Source: Elusimicrobiota bacterium
GTDB lineage: Bacteria; Elusimicrobiota; Elusimicrobia; UBA1565; UBA9628
Length of the DNA: 39,742 nt
Reading direction: 5' to 3'
Assembly: GCA_027452025.1 (NCBI GenBank)
Contig: DAIDHI010000034.1
Location: 1-39,742, forward strand
Made by a program: the position numbers and the translations under genes. Shown here piece by piece: positions 38,448 to 39,742 of this stretch; position 1 is the stretch's first letter; each line of letters begins with the position of its first letter. A model generated the notes under the pieces. That model made no database searches and was not told where the DNA came from. It was given only the letters and a program-made list of their open reading frames with translations.

Positions 38448-39361
38448 ACCTCCTCCTGTCGGCCGTCCTGCGCGTCGTCGTCACGGGCCTGGCGACGCTC
38501 GTCACGCTCCTGCCGCGCCGCGCCGAGTTGGCGATCGGGCCGCGGCTGGGGCGGCTGGCGCTGCGCCTGGACTCCAAGCGCCGCACGATCGCCTTCGACA
38601 ACATCCGGCATTGCCTGCCGGAACTGGGACCGGAGGGCTGGCAAAAGCTCCTGCTGGAGAACTACGAGCACTACGGCGTCCTCGCCCTCGAGATCCTCCA
38701 CATTTTTTCTCCGATCCCCGGGCACTATCGCCGTTACGTCGAGAAAAACGCCGTCGTCGACAACATGGAGGTCTTTCGAAGGCTCGACGCCCGGGACAAG
38801 GGGACGATCGCCATCACCGGCCATTTCGCCAACTGGGAAATGGCGGGCATCGCCGGCCTAAAAGGGCTCAATGTGCTCGTCACCGGCAAGCGCGTCAAGC
38901 CGCCATGGCTCAACGCCAAGCTCGTCGCCTCGCGGCTGTCGCTCAACGGCCGCACCGCTTCGGGCAAACGAATCCTGCCGGAGATCCTGCGCTGGATCAA
39001 GAGCGGCAATACGGGCGTCTTCGTCATGGACCAGTATCTCGCGCCCCCGGCCGGAGTGCCCGTCGAGTTTTTCGGGGTCAAGGTCGACACGCAGGGCGCG
39101 GTCGGCTTGGCGGCCGCGCGCACCGGCGCGCCGATCTTCGCCGTCTACTCGCGCCGCGACGAGAAAGGAGTCATCCACGCCGTCTTCGAGGAGATCGTCT
39201 TGACCGAGGAAGAGCAGCAAGATCCGGTCAAGGCGACTCAGGCGCTGTCGAGGCGCATCGAGGCGTGGCTGCGCCGCAACCCCGCGCAGTGGCTCTGGGC
39301 GCACCGCCGCTTCAAGAACGTCGTCTGGCCGCACGCGGCCCAAAAGTCCCGCGCCGCGTAG
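38444..39361 (+). CDS. Lipid A biosynthesis acyltransferase family protein (LpxL/HtrB-like)
   Basis: 305 residues from TTG 38444, which overlaps the preceding TGA. The catalytic H-x4-E motif is GHFANWE, followed by a VTGKRVKPPWLNAKL segment and VFVMDQYLAPPAGVPVEFFG, which are LpxL/LpxM landmarks. The N-terminal hydrophobic helix (LLLSAVLRVVVTGLATLVTL) anchors it to the inner membrane. It adds a secondary acyl chain to lipid A or a related lipid, which indicates an outer membrane. The C-terminal PAQWLWAHRRFKNV motif is also conserved. Confidence 0.9.
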   Translation: MNLLLSAVLRVVVTGLATLVTLLPRRAELAIGPRLGRLALRLDSKRRTIAFDNIRHCLPELGPEGWQKLLLENYEHYGVLALEILHIFSPIPGHYRRYVEKNAVVDNMEVFRRLDARDKGTIAITGHFANWEMAGIAGLKGLNVLVTGKRVKPPWLNAKLVASRLSLNGRTASGKRILPEILRWIKSGNTGVFVMDQYLAPPAGVPVEFFGVKVDTQGAVGLAAARTGAPIFAVYSRRDEKGVIHAVFEEIVLTEEEQQDPVKATQALSRRIEAWLRRNPAQWLWAHRRFKNVVWPHAAQKSRAA

Positions 39362-39370
39362 GCCCAAAGC

Positions 39371-39389
39371 CTGGGGCCATAAGGCCCAG
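39371..39389 (+). terminator. Weak hairpin after the acyltransferase gene
   Basis: CTGGGGCCATAAGGCCCAG can fold into a short GC-rich stem with one bulged G. No T-run follows, so an intrinsic terminator is doubtful. Confidence 0.3.
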
Positions 39390-39433
39390 TCGGCCTCTCC
39401 GAGATCCCTGGGTCCTTTATTAACATCCGGCCC

Positions 39434-39742
39434 ATGATGACGCCCCGAAAGACCCCGACGCTCCGGCTGCTTTGCGCCGCCTCCATTTTCCTGGCTCCGG
39501 CCCTGTCCTCGGCCGCCGAGATCTCCGCGCCCTCCGTCTCGGCGCCCGAGCTGCTGCCGTCTCTCCGCGCCCAGCTGCCGGCTCGCGCCGCGGGGGTCGC
39601 CGCGGCCGTCTCCGCGCCGGCCCTTCCCGCCGCCGCCGCGCTCGACGATTCGGCGCGCGCCCAGTCCGCGTCCGCGGCGCGCGCCGTGACGGCGCTCGGC
39701 GCCCTGCATGCCGCGGCGTCGCCCCGCGCCCGGGCCGGCGGC
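39434..39742 (+). CDS. Ala/Pro-rich secreted protein, 5' part only
   Basis: 103 residues are visible and the frame runs off the right edge. The start MMTPRKTPTLRLL and the hydrophobic CAASIFLAPALSSAAE form a signal peptide with probable cleavage after SSA-A. The following region (SAPSVSAPELLPSLRAQLPA) is low-complexity Ala/Pro/Ser. Such N-termini on secreted proteases and other exported proteins are, to my knowledge, common in Elusimicrobiota; the mature domain lies outside the window. TATTAA at 39417-39422 may be part of its promoter. Confidence 0.65.
   Translation, partial: MMTPRKTPTLRLLCAASIFLAPALSSAAEISAPSVSAPELLPSLRAQLPARAAGVAAAVSAPALPAAAALDDSARAQSASAARAVTALGALHAAASPRARAGG

Noticed and set aside
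1..39742. CRISPR arrays, tRNA or rRNA genes, and prophage attachment sites
   Set aside because: No regularly spaced repeats, cloverleaf-like segments, rRNA-like stretches or integrase genes were recognised on either strand.

Overview
The window is about 40 kb of very GC-rich, gene-dense DNA from a Gram-negative bacterium. It encodes a lipid A-type acyltransferase, a class A penicillin-binding protein with a UB2H-like domain, a TolC-type exporter and a lipoprotein cytochrome c. The Ala/Pro-rich secreted protein at the right edge, the RAYT-type transposase and the unusual sigma-54 factor would fit a deep-branching phylum such as Elusimicrobiota. That placement is a low-confidence inference from protein style. 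No rRNA, tRNA or CRISPR array was seen, and no gap between genes exceeds about 150 bp.

Layout. 94-3759: two GMC flavin oxidoreductases and a PAP2/sphingomyelin-synthase-like membrane protein, start-to-stop coupled. 3796-5226: a tyrosine phenol-lyase. 5148-8232 (-): three overlapping radical SAM genes, divergent from a fatty-acid-hydroxylase-like gene and a fourth radical SAM gene (8297-9533). 9600-16328: a stress/energy island with three CBS-pair proteins, two tandem universal stress proteins, a small Ig-fold-like protein, a cytochrome c lipoprotein and PEP synthase. 16389-23006: a tetR-tolC-hlyD-ATPase-ATPase-permease-permease exporter operon resembling CecR/YbhGFSR. 23027-26488 (-): rpoN, a CoA-transferase/GNAT fusion and a CBS protein. 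26628-30489: a sensor kinase, an NtrC-type activator and a lone receiver. 30537-34403: an M16 protease, an Sm-like protein with a membrane partner, and a GIY-YIG protein. 34428-35314: a RAYT element with perfect 28-bp inverted ends. 35292-39742: PBP1B, a ferritin-like protein, a lipid A acyltransferase and a partial secreted protein.

The most interesting signal is a sigma-54 circuit. Twelve sites matching GG-N8-TTGC with -24/-12 geometry lie in the correct orientation, with the -12 C 14-47 bp before a start codon. They precede tyrosine phenol-lyase, the radical SAM operon, the hydroxylase, the CBS and USP genes, the Ig-like gene, the cytochrome gene, PEP synthase, the lone receiver and rpoN itself. 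The same window encodes a short, diverged RpoN, an NtrC-family activator with a GSFTGA loop, and a sensor kinase whose N-terminus looks like the aromatic-sensing XylR/DmpR (XylR_N + V4R) module. In XylR/DmpR that module is fused directly to the AAA+ activator; here it sits on a PAS-PAS-histidine kinase.

Inference: an aromatic or phenol-like cue, perhaps linked to tyrosine phenol-lyase, may drive a sigma-54 regulon. Its gene content (USP, CBS, PEP synthase, cytochrome) recalls dormancy or low-energy regulons that other bacteria run with unrelated regulators.
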